This document shows, piece after piece, positions 56,857 to 64,000 of a stretch of DNA of 64,000 nucleotides (the stretch's first letter is position 1; the number at the start of each line of letters is the position of its first letter). A program made the translations under genes and the position numbers. Source of the DNA: an uncultured Oscillospiraceae bacterium (GTDB lineage: Bacteria > Bacillota > Clostridia > Oscillospirales > Ruminococcaceae); NCBI GenBank assembly GCA_934465295.1, contig CAKSKU010000008.1, positions 37,326-101,325 on the forward strand, in the 5' to 3' direction. Under the pieces are notes generated by a model. That model worked only from the letters and a program-made list of their open reading frames with translations, did no database searches and was not told the DNA's origin.

Positions 56857-58818
56857 ATGAAAATTCATAAAGTAAGCTCGTTTCTGCTTGCCGTTTCGTT
56901 TTTATTTGCTTCGGGCTGTTCAAAGGTCGAAGAAGCAATTCCTGCCGAGGCTACTATCCGTACCGATATAGTATCGGAAGAAACAACTGCCGAAACGACT
57001 GTTGAAACTACAGAAACAACGACCGCCGAAACCGTGTATGAGCCGCAGTTGACTTCGCATATACACATTGCGGCGGCAGGAGACAACCTTATCCACAGCA
57101 GTCTTTATGAACAGGCGGCGCACCGTGCTAATGGGGAAGGCTACGACTTCGCTTATGAATACGATAACGTTGATGATCATATCGAAAGTGCCGATATTGC
57201 GATACTCAATCAGGAAACGCTTATCTGCAATGATATGTTCAAGCCATCGACCTATCCGTGCTTCAACAGCCCGAAAGCACTCGGAGATCATATGATAAAT
57301 ATTGGTTTCGATGTTTTCACAATGGCGAACAATCACGTTCTTGATAAGGGCGAAAGCGGACTTTCAGCCTGCCTTGACTATTGGGATTCACGCCCCGAGG
57401 CTGTTGTCCTCGGCGCATACCGCAATGCGGAGGACAAGGAAAATATCCGAACGCTCACCGAGCAGGGCGTGACGTTCTCGTTCCTTTCCTATACGGAGAG
57501 TACGAACGGTCTGAAACTGCCTGCAGGTTCGGAGCTTGTCATAGGCAATGCGAACGATGTTGACGGCATGGTGAACGACATAAAAAAAGCGAAAGAGATA
57601 TCCGACCTCTGCATAGTTTCGCTTCACTGGGGCGTTGAGGATTCGAGTATTATTTCCGATATCCAGCGAAGCACGGCGAAAAAGCTTGCCGATGCGGGTG
57701 CAGATGTGATAATCGGAACTCATCCGCACGTTCTGCGTGATATCGAGTGGATAGAGCGTGAGGACGGCGGAAAAATGCTCTGCGCATATTCGCTCGGCAA
57801 TTTCGTTTCGGCGCAGTCAAAGCCGAGAAATCTCATTGGCGGTGTGCTTGATTTCTACGTTGACCGATATGATGACGGTGAGCCGTACATAACCGATGTT
57901 TCGCTTCTTCCGACAATACAGCATTACGATGCAAGATATTCCGACAACCGAGTTTATTTTTATTCGCAGTACAGTGATGCGCTTGCAAAAAGTCACGGTA
58001 TAAACTCTTCGTACCGCTTTGATATGGACTATATCGACAGCGTTATCAACGAAACCGTTTCACCCGAATTTTTAGGTGAAAACAAAGCTTCCGATATCAA
58101 ACTGAACAGTGCCGATTATGTTCTCGATGAAAGCTTTGCGCCGATATATGACAATGTGAAATTTGCGGACAGCCACTCGGGAAGTGCAGACTCGTATGAT
58201 GAGCTTCGGCAGTATGTGAACGCTTATGAGGACGTAAGTTTTGTCGGCTATGAGATAATTTCGCAGTATTCGTCCGAAGAAGCAGTCAAAAAAACGGGCG
58301 ATGATATTTTCAAATACAGCACGACCTTGTACAAAGCGCATATCTATTATGACTATCTGAACGATACGCCGATAGATATGACGATAGACCTCGCAAAAGC
58401 AGGCTTGCCGAGCGAGCAGGTCAAGGGCGACCCACCTTATGCCATCGGTCAGAGGATAGTTTCCGCCGTTTCGGGCTATAACGGAACAAGCTGTGTTGCG
58501 ATTCCCGAACTGGTGTATTATGTTTTCAATGTGAACGGCACTGATATAGCTTACCACGTCGGAAATGCCGAAATTACCGTAAAAGACGCTTCATTCCCAA
58601 ATTTGGATATGGATATCATCGGCGAAGAAGCCTCACTCATAACCACAACGAAAAACAACCCCGTAAAATTCACGCAGAAGTCACTGCTTTCCGAGCTTAC
58701 AGAGTTTATAAAGCAGGACTGGACGGAGCAGGGCTTTGATTTCTTTGATCTGAAAAATTTTAACTATGCTTCACGCCGGATAAATGATAAAAGCGAAGAT
58801 GAAATTGCCACCGATTAA
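56857..58818 (+). CDS. CapA/PgsA-family metallophosphatase lipoprotein
   Basis: 653 residues. Signal peptide with lipobox ASGC (Cys21), then a Thr/Glu-rich linker, then the CapA domain (about 68-370): IAAAGDNLIH with metal ligands, ADIAILNQETLI, FDVFTMANNHVLDKG with NNH, CIVSLHWGVE and IIGTHPHVLRDIEWI. CapA proteins take part in poly-gamma-glutamate or capsule assembly and are related to calcineurin-like phosphatases. A C-terminal domain of about 280 residues is unassigned. No capB/capC partners are adjacent, so a free-standing surface phosphatase role is also possible. Confidence 0.85.
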   Translation: MKIHKVSSFLLAVSFLFASGCSKVEEAIPAEATIRTDIVSEETTAETTVETTETTTAETVYEPQLTSHIHIAAAGDNLIHSSLYEQAAHRANGEGYDFAYEYDNVDDHIESADIAILNQETLICNDMFKPSTYPCFNSPKALGDHMINIGFDVFTMANNHVLDKGESGLSACLDYWDSRPEAVVLGAYRNAEDKENIRTLTEQGVTFSFLSYTESTNGLKLPAGSELVIGNANDVDGMVNDIKKAKEISDLCIVSLHWGVEDSSIISDIQRSTAKKLADAGADVIIGTHPHVLRDIEWIEREDGGKMLCAYSLGNFVSAQSKPRNLIGGVLDFYVDRYDDGEPYITDVSLLPTIQHYDARYSDNRVYFYSQYSDALAKSHGINSSYRFDMDYIDSVINETVSPEFLGENKASDIKLNSADYVLDESFAPIYDNVKFADSHSGSADSYDELRQYVNAYEDVSFVGYEIISQYSSEEAVKKTGDDIFKYSTTLYKAHIYYDYLNDTPIDMTIDLAKAGLPSEQVKGDPPYAIGQRIVSAVSGYNGTSCVAIPELVYYVFNVNGTDIAYHVGNAEITVKDASFPNLDMDIIGEEASLITTTKNNPVKFTQKSLLSELTEFIKQDWTEQGFDFFDLKNFNYASRRINDKSEDEIATD

Positions 58819-58819
58819 T

Positions 58820-58860
58820 ACAAACAGCCGCAGACAAAAACGCCTGCGGCTGTTGCTTTT
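58820..58860. terminator. Bidirectional terminator
   Basis: CAGCCGCAG..CTGCGGCTG with short T-runs, between convergent capA-like and acetyltransferase genes. Confidence 0.8.
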
Positions 58861-58872
58861 CATTCGGAAAGA

Positions 58873-59499
58873 TCAGAACAACTGACCCGGAAGTTTAAGC
58901 TTTTCCTTTGGCGGAAAAAGCCTGTCGAATTCTTCCGTTTCGGCTTCGTCAACGAAGTAACCCTGCGGCGGAGCGTAAACGCCCGTGATGCCGTCAAGAT
59001 AACCCGTTTTAAGCTCCTTGCAGAGGAAGAACGAATCGTCCGCACCCTCGGGCAAGCCGTGATAGCGGATACCGAACTCTCTTGCATAAGTGAAGCCGCT
59101 CTTGCCGTAAAAGTCGATGTTTCCCTCGAAGCAGAGCGCACCTGCGCCAAGTTCTGCCGCCTTTTCAAGCGAATAGTCGAGCAGTTTTTTGCCGTAGCCC
59201 TTGCGCTTGAATTCGGGCGAAATGCATATCGGTCCCATCGTCATTATCGGGATATCTCTGCCGTCGTCTGCGGTGATGAACGCCCTCATGAACATATTCT
59301 GCCCGATGAGCTTTCCGTCCTTTTCCATAACAAAGTCAAGCTCGGGGACGAAAGCAGGGTCGTTTCGCAGCTGATGAAGCACATAATGCTCTGTGCAGCC
59401 TGGGCGGTAGACGTTCCAGAATGATTCTCTTACAAGGTTCTCGACCTCACGGTGTTCGTTGTTGCTTTCCAAGCGAATGATATAGTCATTTTTATTCAT
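58873..59499 (-). CDS. GNAT family N-acetyltransferase (YhbS-like)
   Basis: 208 residues. The acetyl-CoA loop is ISPEFKRKGYGKKLLDYSL (about 113-131) with the core strand IMTMGPICI before it; GFTYAREFGIRYHG and a FFLCKELKTGYLDG C-terminal extension match the YhbS-like subgroup. A lone gene; substrate unknown. Confidence 0.86.
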   Translation of the reverse strand: MNKNDYIIRLESNNEHREVENLVRESFWNVYRPGCTEHYVLHQLRNDPAFVPELDFVMEKDGKLIGQNMFMRAFITADDGRDIPIMTMGPICISPEFKRKGYGKKLLDYSLEKAAELGAGALCFEGNIDFYGKSGFTYAREFGIRYHGLPEGADDSFFLCKELKTGYLDGITGVYAPPQGYFVDEAETEEFDRLFPPKEKLKLPGQLF

Positions 59500-59535
59500 T
59501 ATTTAATCCTCCTGATGATCGTTGACTACGGTTCT

Positions 59536-59572
59536 GGGAGGTTTGGCGGAAAATGTATTAGTCAAACCTCCG
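59536..59572. terminator. Hairpin downstream of the lipoprotein gene
   Basis: GGAGGTTTG and CAAACCTCC arms around a 17-base loop; lies in the gap between the acetyltransferase start and the lipoprotein stop. No strong T-run on either side, so terminator function is uncertain. Confidence 0.45.
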
Positions 59573-59642
59573 TCAGCCTAATACAATCTCCAAGGTGTTG
59601 TTTTTCTTCAAACAGCGCTCTCCTTAAAATATAATAATATAT

Positions 59643-59673
59643 AGATCAAGCCTTTCGGCAGGATCGGCGATAG
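59643..59673 (+). repeat. 31-base direct repeat, left copy
   Basis: AGATCAAGCCTTTCGGCAGG continuing to GATAG. It contains the dyad GATCAAGCC-TTTC-GGCAGGATC. A second copy with one mismatch is at 60834-60864, on the other side of the lipoprotein gene. Confidence 0.85.
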
Positions 59674-59700
59674 GTGTAAAGTCATCATAATTTGATGATA

Positions 59701-60813
59701 CTATATCTCTAAAGTGTGCACATATTCCCAACCGTCATTTTTCAGAAACGACAGAGAATCTTTCATTATGGACTCAAACTCCTCAATATCTCTGTCCTGT
59801 CCCGATTTAGTCGGCGCATCGGAAACATTGGCATACGCATAATAAGACACGATCATATCTTCATTCGGTGTTCCGAGATATACAAGCTCTGTCGTTTCTT
59901 CATTTAAAGCTTTTATACACAGCAAATATTCATATTCGCCTGTTTCAGCTTCATAGTAATTGTGAAGCTCGCTGCTCTGTTCTCGGATTTTTTGCGCCCG
60001 CTTATAAACTTCAATATTTGGGCTCTTAAAAGAATAATAAGAATATGCACCATTGCTTAATTTGAGATCTCTCCCGAAAATATCATTTTGCACACGACAT
60101 ATTGAAATATCTGTCATGCCGTCACCAATGACCAAATCGCATAAATGCTCCTCGGAATGATCATCGGTTAAATAGTCGTCCAGATTTATAGTTTCAATAT
60201 ATTCCAGATTATCATATTTTTTCAGATAATACTGCGTATCTGTGAGCAGTTCATCAAAGCTTGCTTTCGGCATATCAACATTGTAAGAGTAACAATGTAT
60301 TGTATTATGAAAATCTTCACCATAGGTGCGCAAATTAAAGGAGCGATATTGCTCATTTCCGGTAAACAGGCAGGCAACAATATAATTGTGATAGCTGCCA
60401 TATTGATACACTGCGCAATAATAATCGCTGCTGTCGCCATCATTGGTTTTATAAATATCAATGCTGTTCACTCGGTTAATATGTATTTCGTCACTTATAA
60501 TTGTTTTTTCGGCATTATCATACATCACAATATGAAATTTATCATACCTGACATCTTTGCATAAATAAAAGTCTTCGGCTATCCCATCATAATTCAGATC
60601 AATACTGCAATAAAGTTCTTCCTGCTGTAAATCATCTGTGCTCACAGCTTCTGTACCTGCGATACCATCATCTTCAATTGTATCATTTGCCGTAGCAATT
60701 GAATCAGACACAGTATCTGTTTCTGTATCATTTAAATATTTATTGCCTGCGCAGGATGTTAATACAAATATGGATATCAACACACAGAATAAATAAGAGC
60801 AAAAACGTTTCAT
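59701..60813 (-). CDS. Lipoprotein of unknown function, AT-rich
   Basis: 370 residues. Signal peptide with lipobox LTSC (Cys21), then an acidic Thr/Asp linker (about 25-60). The mature domain starts with a strand pair YCSIDLNYDGIAEDFYLCKD, which resembles calcium-loop or integrin-like repeats (DLNYDG). I do not recognise the rest. The DNA is visibly richer in A/T (many AAA, ATA, TTT codons) than neighbours, and the gene is bracketed by two copies of a 31-base repeat, suggesting acquisition as a cassette. ATG 60813 with GGGGAAT upstream is preferred over an earlier in-frame codon. Confidence 0.75.
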   Translation of the reverse strand: MKRFCSYLFCVLISIFVLTSCAGNKYLNDTETDTVSDSIATANDTIEDDGIAGTEAVSTDDLQQEELYCSIDLNYDGIAEDFYLCKDVRYDKFHIVMYDNAEKTIISDEIHINRVNSIDIYKTNDGDSSDYYCAVYQYGSYHNYIVACLFTGNEQYRSFNLRTYGEDFHNTIHCYSYNVDMPKASFDELLTDTQYYLKKYDNLEYIETINLDDYLTDDHSEEHLCDLVIGDGMTDISICRVQNDIFGRDLKLSNGAYSYYSFKSPNIEVYKRAQKIREQSSELHNYYEAETGEYEYLLCIKALNEETTELVYLGTPNEDMIVSYYAYANVSDAPTKSGQDRDIEEFESIMKDSLSFLKNDGWEYVHTLEI

Positions 60814-60833
60814 TTTTATTCCCCAATGTAAAC

Positions 60834-60864
60834 AGATCAAGCCTTTCGGCAGGATCGACGATAG
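60834..60864 (+). repeat. 31-base direct repeat, right copy
   Basis: Same sequence as 59643-59673 with one G-to-A change, just upstream of the lipoprotein gene and just after the stop of the acyltransferase-like gene. Confidence 0.85.
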
Positions 60865-60866
60865 AA

Positions 60867-61433
60867 TTATGATTGTTTTTCGGCTTCGCTTCTTTTAAAA
60901 AGCCTTACCATCCTTGGTCGGTTGTATCTTTGCAGGATAACGAAAAAAGTATCGCAAAGTCCTGCGAAAAATGCGGTTATAACGAATATAAAGACATACC
61001 TTTTAGGGTCTGGCGTGAAAAAGCTGAACAACAGCGAAGCATATCCGAGCAGGATTATCAGTTCGTGAATTATCTCCGCCGCACACATATTTTCAATGAC
61101 CTTTTTCATATCGTTGTGTTCGAGCGAAAATTTCTGCGGCTCCCAAGTCGGGATAAAGTGCTTCCACTTTTTCACATGCAAAAGCTTGTACAGCTTCTTT
61201 TCAAACTTGGTTTCGCAGAACCACCTGCTTTGCGTGTTTACTCCGTCTTTGGTAAAGTGATCGACAACTGCGCCCACAACGAGCCGCATTGCGAAATGAT
61301 ACAACATCGTTGCGAATGTTATTGTCAGCGAGAACCAAAGCGTGGAAAGATACGTTTTGTAAAGGATAAAAAATACCAGCGCAAGCACCGCCGTGACAAC
61401 GGTAATGATCTTAAAAAGCTTACTGAACTGCAT
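60867..61433 (-). CDS. CrtO-like membrane acyltransferase (glycosyl-diaponeurosporenoate acyltransferase family)
   Basis: 188 residues with four hydrophobic segments. Motifs KLLHVKKWKHFIPTWEP, ENMCAAEIIHELIIL (Glu and His in a predicted span) and the C-terminal VILQRYNRPRMVRLFKR match staphylococcal CrtO, the acyltransferase that finishes staphyloxanthin. No carotenoid genes are nearby, so the natural substrate is probably another glycolipid; the family is broad in Clostridia. ATG 61433 has GGAG six bases upstream. It overlaps no gene but follows the DUF1697 gene within 20 bases. Confidence 0.72.
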   Translation of the reverse strand: MQFSKLFKIITVVTAVLALVFFILYKTYLSTLWFSLTITFATMLYHFAMRLVVGAVVDHFTKDGVNTQSRWFCETKFEKKLYKLLHVKKWKHFIPTWEPQKFSLEHNDMKKVIENMCAAEIIHELIILLGYASLLFSFFTPDPKRYVFIFVITAFFAGLCDTFFVILQRYNRPRMVRLFKRSEAEKQS

Positions 61434-61450
61434 AAAGTTCTCCGTTTCTG

Positions 61451-61987
61451 TCAGCCGCAAAGTTGCGAAATTTTCCTCACCGTGTTAGCGGTTCGGATAG
61501 TGAGAAATTCGCCGATGCCTGCGCTTGCGGTCTTTTTCCACCAGTTTGCCTTTGCGTAATTTTTTCTGTCGAACGACCAGAAGATAACGTCTTTGTATAT
61601 GAATATCTTTTCAAGCTTTTCGGACGGCTCGCCGATCTTTTTGCTGATTTCTTCCGCTGTTGCGGTTGGCATTACGAAGATAAGGTTGTCGTAAATGTCT
61701 TTGTCAGCCGTTCCCCACCATTCGGGAGCGTTTTGCAGAATGTCGGCGACCTTTTCGCTGTCGGTAACGTAAACCTCGGTATGAACGCCGAAGCTTTCGC
61801 TTATCATCTCTTTTATTTCGCCCGAGGTGAAGCTTTTTTCGGCGGAAAAAATGACATTTCCGCTGTTGAGATGCGTTTTCACATCGGTGAAGCCGAGCTT
61901 TTCAAATTCTGTTTTCAGTTCAGCCATAACGATCTTATTTTTGCCGCTGATGTTTATTCCTCGGAGCAAAGAAATGTATCTTTTCAT
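61451..61987 (-). CDS. DUF1697 domain protein
   Basis: A 178-residue soluble protein beginning KRYISLLRGINISGKNKIVMAELKTEFEKLGF (in parts), with the signature THLNSGNVIFSAE, the diagnostic start of the DUF1697 family. A WSFDRKNYAKANWWKKT segment lies near the C-terminus. Function of the family is unknown. It lies 4 bases after the DinB-DUF3795 gene, with AGGTGAC before the ATG. Confidence 0.87.
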   Translation of the reverse strand: MKRYISLLRGINISGKNKIVMAELKTEFEKLGFTDVKTHLNSGNVIFSAEKSFTSGEIKEMISESFGVHTEVYVTDSEKVADILQNAPEWWGTADKDIYDNLIFVMPTATAEEISKKIGEPSEKLEKIFIYKDVIFWSFDRKNYAKANWWKKTASAGIGEFLTIRTANTVRKISQLCG

Positions 61988-61991
61988 TTTG

Positions 61992-63059
61992 TCACCTGTC
62001 GCTATAAGTATTTTCAAGCAGTTTCAGACCCTCGTGCATATCCTGCCCGAGAATTTCCTGCGTTTTGGAGAAATTATATTTCTCGTGAAGCTTGTCGTGA
62101 ACTTTGAGAAAGGCTTTTTTGCCGTATTTATGTATGAACATAGCCTGTGCTTTTGCGGCGTTCGCACCGTCATTGCCCTCGATATAGAAGCCTTTGTGAC
62201 AGCTTTCAATGTCGGCACATTCATAACAGCCGTCAATGCCTTTTTCGGTACAGCAGGTCATGTTCGGACATTTTTTATCGGGTGAGCAGGTCGCAAACGA
62301 ACAGACGTTATATTCCGTCCGACAGCCGCCGCACCATTCGCTCAGGAAACAATGATTGCAGGAAAAACCGCAGTAAGCAACGGGGTCAGTGCCCTTCCGT
62401 GCAAGTTTGCAAAGCTTGTTTTTTATGCGGAGCATTGCCTCAACGTGCATTATCCAGTGTCGGCTGAACGGCATTTTTATCAATCCGCGGATATCCTTTC
62501 CGCACCAGTAATCAATGAGCCAGACAGCATTTTCATCATCGCTCACGCAGCCCGAATCGGCAGCTCTTTTTCTGTCCTCTTCGGTAAATTTCCTCTTTGT
62601 CTGTGAAAATTCCATATTCAAAAGTATATCATTCGTGGAAAGCATAACAGCCTTTGCATATTCATAAAGCTGTGAAATATCAAGCTTTCGGGAAAATTCC
62701 GCAATAGCTTCGCCCTGAAGCTCGTTTCCCGTGGTGATGATAGGGGAGTGAGTGCTTTTGTCAAAACCGTTCGCAAAAAGTATCTGTTCATCGTTCATAA
62801 TAAGCGTGTGCATAACGATATCTTCAATGCGGAAAATATGCCATATCGAGTAGGCAAGAGTCTTGCTGTGATAGCCGTCTGCGCCTGCGAACGGCATTTC
62901 GGAAAAAGCCTTTTCGGGATAGCCGTTCACGATTTGAGTTATCTGTTCAAATAGGCTGTTCCGCAGTTCGATAAGCTTGCCAATGCCGTCCTTGAATGTG
63001 CTTTCCTTTTTGATAAGTCCCTGCATTTCGGCGTTCATTTCCGACCATTCTTTGTTCAT
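61992..63059 (-). CDS. DinB-like domain fused to Cys-rich DUF3795 domain
   Basis: 355 residues. Residues about 15-225 form a DinB/YfiT-type four-helix bundle with candidate metal ligands (SIWHIFRIEDIVMHTLI; FSRHWIMHVEAMLRIK). These bundles bind zinc or nickel and in related proteins serve thiol-dependent transferases. From about 233 a Cys-rich module follows (CGFSCNHCFLSEWCGGC..CSFATCSPDKKCPNMTCC..GCYECADIESC), the DUF3795 pattern, ending in a helical tail. AAAGGGG precedes ATG 63059. It heads a run with DUF1697 and the CrtO-like gene. Confidence 0.78.
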   Translation of the reverse strand: MNKEWSEMNAEMQGLIKKESTFKDGIGKLIELRNSLFEQITQIVNGYPEKAFSEMPFAGADGYHSKTLAYSIWHIFRIEDIVMHTLIMNDEQILFANGFDKSTHSPIITTGNELQGEAIAEFSRKLDISQLYEYAKAVMLSTNDILLNMEFSQTKRKFTEEDRKRAADSGCVSDDENAVWLIDYWCGKDIRGLIKMPFSRHWIMHVEAMLRIKNKLCKLARKGTDPVAYCGFSCNHCFLSEWCGGCRTEYNVCSFATCSPDKKCPNMTCCTEKGIDGCYECADIESCHKGFYIEGNDGANAAKAQAMFIHKYGKKAFLKVHDKLHEKYNFSKTQEILGQDMHEGLKLLENTYSDR

Positions 63060-63116
63060 TGTCAAAACCCCTTTTGCCATACTTTATGTTTATTATATAC
63101 TTGTCTGCACCTGCTG

Positions 63117-63323
63117 TCAATGATTTTTTCGGAACAAAACTGTTTGCTCTTTCATAGAAATTTTGACGACAGAAAAGCCGTATTCCAAAAGTTCTTTTTT
63201 ATATGTAAGAAAGGAGTGGTCGATAGGCAAGCCTGCAATGCTTTCTATCTCGTCAAAGGTCAGCGTGAAATCAGTGGTTTTATTCGCATTTATCCATTTC
63301 CACAGCGGTTCGTATTTGCTCAT
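63117..63323 (-). CDS. Small conserved-type hypothetical protein
   Basis: 68 residues: SKYEPLWKWINANKTTDFTLTFDEIESIAGLPID and an FSVVKISMKEQTVLFRKN end. The pattern (YxPLWxxL..LTFxEIExIxGxPLPxSA) is a small protein type found in many bacteria, often beside restriction, toxin or mobile genes. Function unknown. AGGAG lies eight bases before ATG 63323. It lies just downstream of the broken rhuM gene. Confidence 0.7.
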   Translation of the reverse strand: MSKYEPLWKWINANKTTDFTLTFDEIESIAGLPIDHSFLTYKKELLEYGFSVVKISMKEQTVLFRKNH

Positions 63324-63393
63324 TTTCAATGCTCCTGTTCTCAAGTATTTTTGTAACGAACGGACGGATAAGCTTTGTTATCACCTCTTAAAT

Positions 63394-63825
63394 TTATATA
63401 TTTTCATCGTCCATGACCCAGCCTTTTATGGTGTAGTCCTTGGCGATTTGGTTCACCCATTTTCTGAACTGCACCGCCCGCTCGGAATTGACCTTAAAGC
63501 CGACGGCGATTATCATTTCCAACGAATAGTGGTTTGTATTGTAGGATTTTCCGTCATCGGCAGTTATCCGAAATTTTCGGATAACTGAATTTTCCTGCAA
63601 TTCGCTGTCACTGAAAATTTTTCTTGATATGATAATTGATCGTGCGGACGTCAACATCATACAAAACCGCCATCATCTTTTGTGTCAGCCAGATGTTCTC
63701 ATCCTCATAGCGAACTTCAATGCTGTCCTTTTGTTCGCCGATGGAAGCAATGTACGTCAGGTACTCCGCCGCACTTGATCGGATAGTTATGTCGTTGTTT
63801 TTCTTTTCCGAAAATAAGCCTCCTT
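63394..63825 (-). pseudogene. RhuM (virulence RhuM family) gene remnant, frameshifted and truncated
   Basis: Reading the minus strand from about 63825, the frame gives IRSSAAEYLTYIASIGEQKD, VRYEDENIWLTQKMMAVLYD and VDVRTINYHIKK, the normal RhuM N-terminus. It then hits a stop within four codons after an A-run (AAGAAAAATTTTC near 63620). Moving one base restores KIFSDSELQENSVIRKFRIT, DGKSYNTNHYSLEMIIAVGF and WVNQIAKDYTIKGWVMDDENI, where it ends by a stop at 63394. RhuM proteins are usually over 300 residues, so the C-terminal half is missing too. No proper start codon follows the GGAGG site. An upstream promoter-like TTGACA-16-TAGAAT lies near 63866-63848. Confidence 0.82.
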
Positions 63826-64000
63826 AAAAGCACCTGTATTTAATTCTATACATTTTTTTGTTTATGTCAATAGCGTGTTATCGTGCTGAAGCTTTTGAGC
63901 GTTTCCGTGAAATTTTTCTGTCCTGTTATGTTACAATAGATAGGTGACACAAAGTATAGAAAAACAACTTCCAAAATGATATAATGTTTAAGAACCACCA
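63826..64000. other. Window end without a gene
   Basis: Apart from the ribosome site and promoter-like boxes of the rhuM remnant, I see only AT-rich sequence. TATAAT at 63980-63985 lacks a fitting -35 box. Confidence 0.4.

Noticed and set aside
56678..56938. N-terminal extension of the Y-family polymerase
   Set aside because: It would run through the LexA box and promoter; ATG 56677 has a strong ribosome site and begins at the catalytic domain.
1..64000. tRNA or rRNA genes
   Set aside because: No cloverleaf-like sequence with TTCGANTC-type arms or rRNA segments was seen; the only RNA gene I can support is rnpB.
1..64000. Insertion sequences, transposases or prophage genes
   Set aside because: No transposase, integrase, capsid or terminase motif was found on either strand; only small non-coding repeats and the rhuM remnant hint at mobility.

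Overview
The window looks like a chromosomal segment of a moderate-GC, anaerobic, plant-fibre-degrading Firmicute of the Ruminococcus/Oscillospiraceae type. Supporting features are two lipoprotein-type GH5 cellulases, GH2 and GH59 glycosidases, a sialate-O-acetylesterase-like enzyme, an ATP-dependent PEP carboxykinase, a PTS enzyme I, a spoIIAA-spoIIAB-sigF operon, TTG/GTG starts with strong Shine-Dalgarno sites, and many promoters of near-consensus TTGACA-17-TATAAT type. The species assignment is an inference from gene content; no rRNA or tRNA is present.

Layout. 1-2.9 kb: a two-component system followed by an ABC ATPase and a truncated permease (antimicrobial-peptide/export type). 3.3-6.9 kb: a TetR regulator and a fused ATPase-FtsX permease. 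7.1-10.1 kb: a GH5 cellulase with a CBM and a cell-wall-binding-repeat protein, divergent from tyrA and a GNAT gene (10.2-11.6 kb). 11.6-16.3 kb: rpsO-pnp and membrane proteins (YesL- and SpoIIM-like). 16.4-20.0 kb: proC, a second GH5 enzyme, RNase P RNA and a Tam-like methyltransferase. 20.2-24.4 kb: BspA-type LRR protein, dUTPase, metF and acetylesterase. 24.8-32 kb: ptsI, tcdA, a C39-like peptidase and a large GH2. 32.1-33.7 kb: the forespore sigma-factor operon. 34-37.2 kb: two AIM24 paralogues, an SCP2 protein, mscL and an unknown protein. 37.4-40.5 kb: pckA and ahcY. 40.8-45.1 kb: a 2-hydroxyacid dehydrogenase, DUF3795, proB, proA and an anchored protein. 45.6-48.9 kb: sulP and mgtE, the latter with a long leader containing a small ORF. 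49.2-53.8 kb: a GntR-controlled ABC transporter and GH59. 53.9-58.8 kb: an SOS-type cassette (Y-family polymerase, YolD, AraC) and CapA. 58.9-64 kb: small accessory genes, including a CrtO-like acyltransferase, DinB-DUF3795 and a broken rhuM.

The genes contain no obvious phage or IS element, but the intergenic spaces are unusually rich in dispersed repeats. At least five families recur: (i) a palindromic element of about 100 bp (three copies, one ending the spoIIAB reading frame); (ii) an element of about 260 bp containing a GGCGCAATTCACA hairpin (an inverted pair 30 kb apart plus a third, partial copy); (iii) an AATTCCGAATTCCGCATTCC repeat; (iv) a CAGCACATATCAC hairpin pair around the methyltransferase gene; and (v) an ACGGGAAACCCGTCC composite. 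The most interesting regulatory structures are the mgtE leader, the rnpB promoter whose -35 box lies in the loop of a perfect 12-bp inverted repeat, the terminator-like hairpin ending directly at a start codon downstream of pnp, and the LexA-box promoter of the mutagenic polymerase operon.
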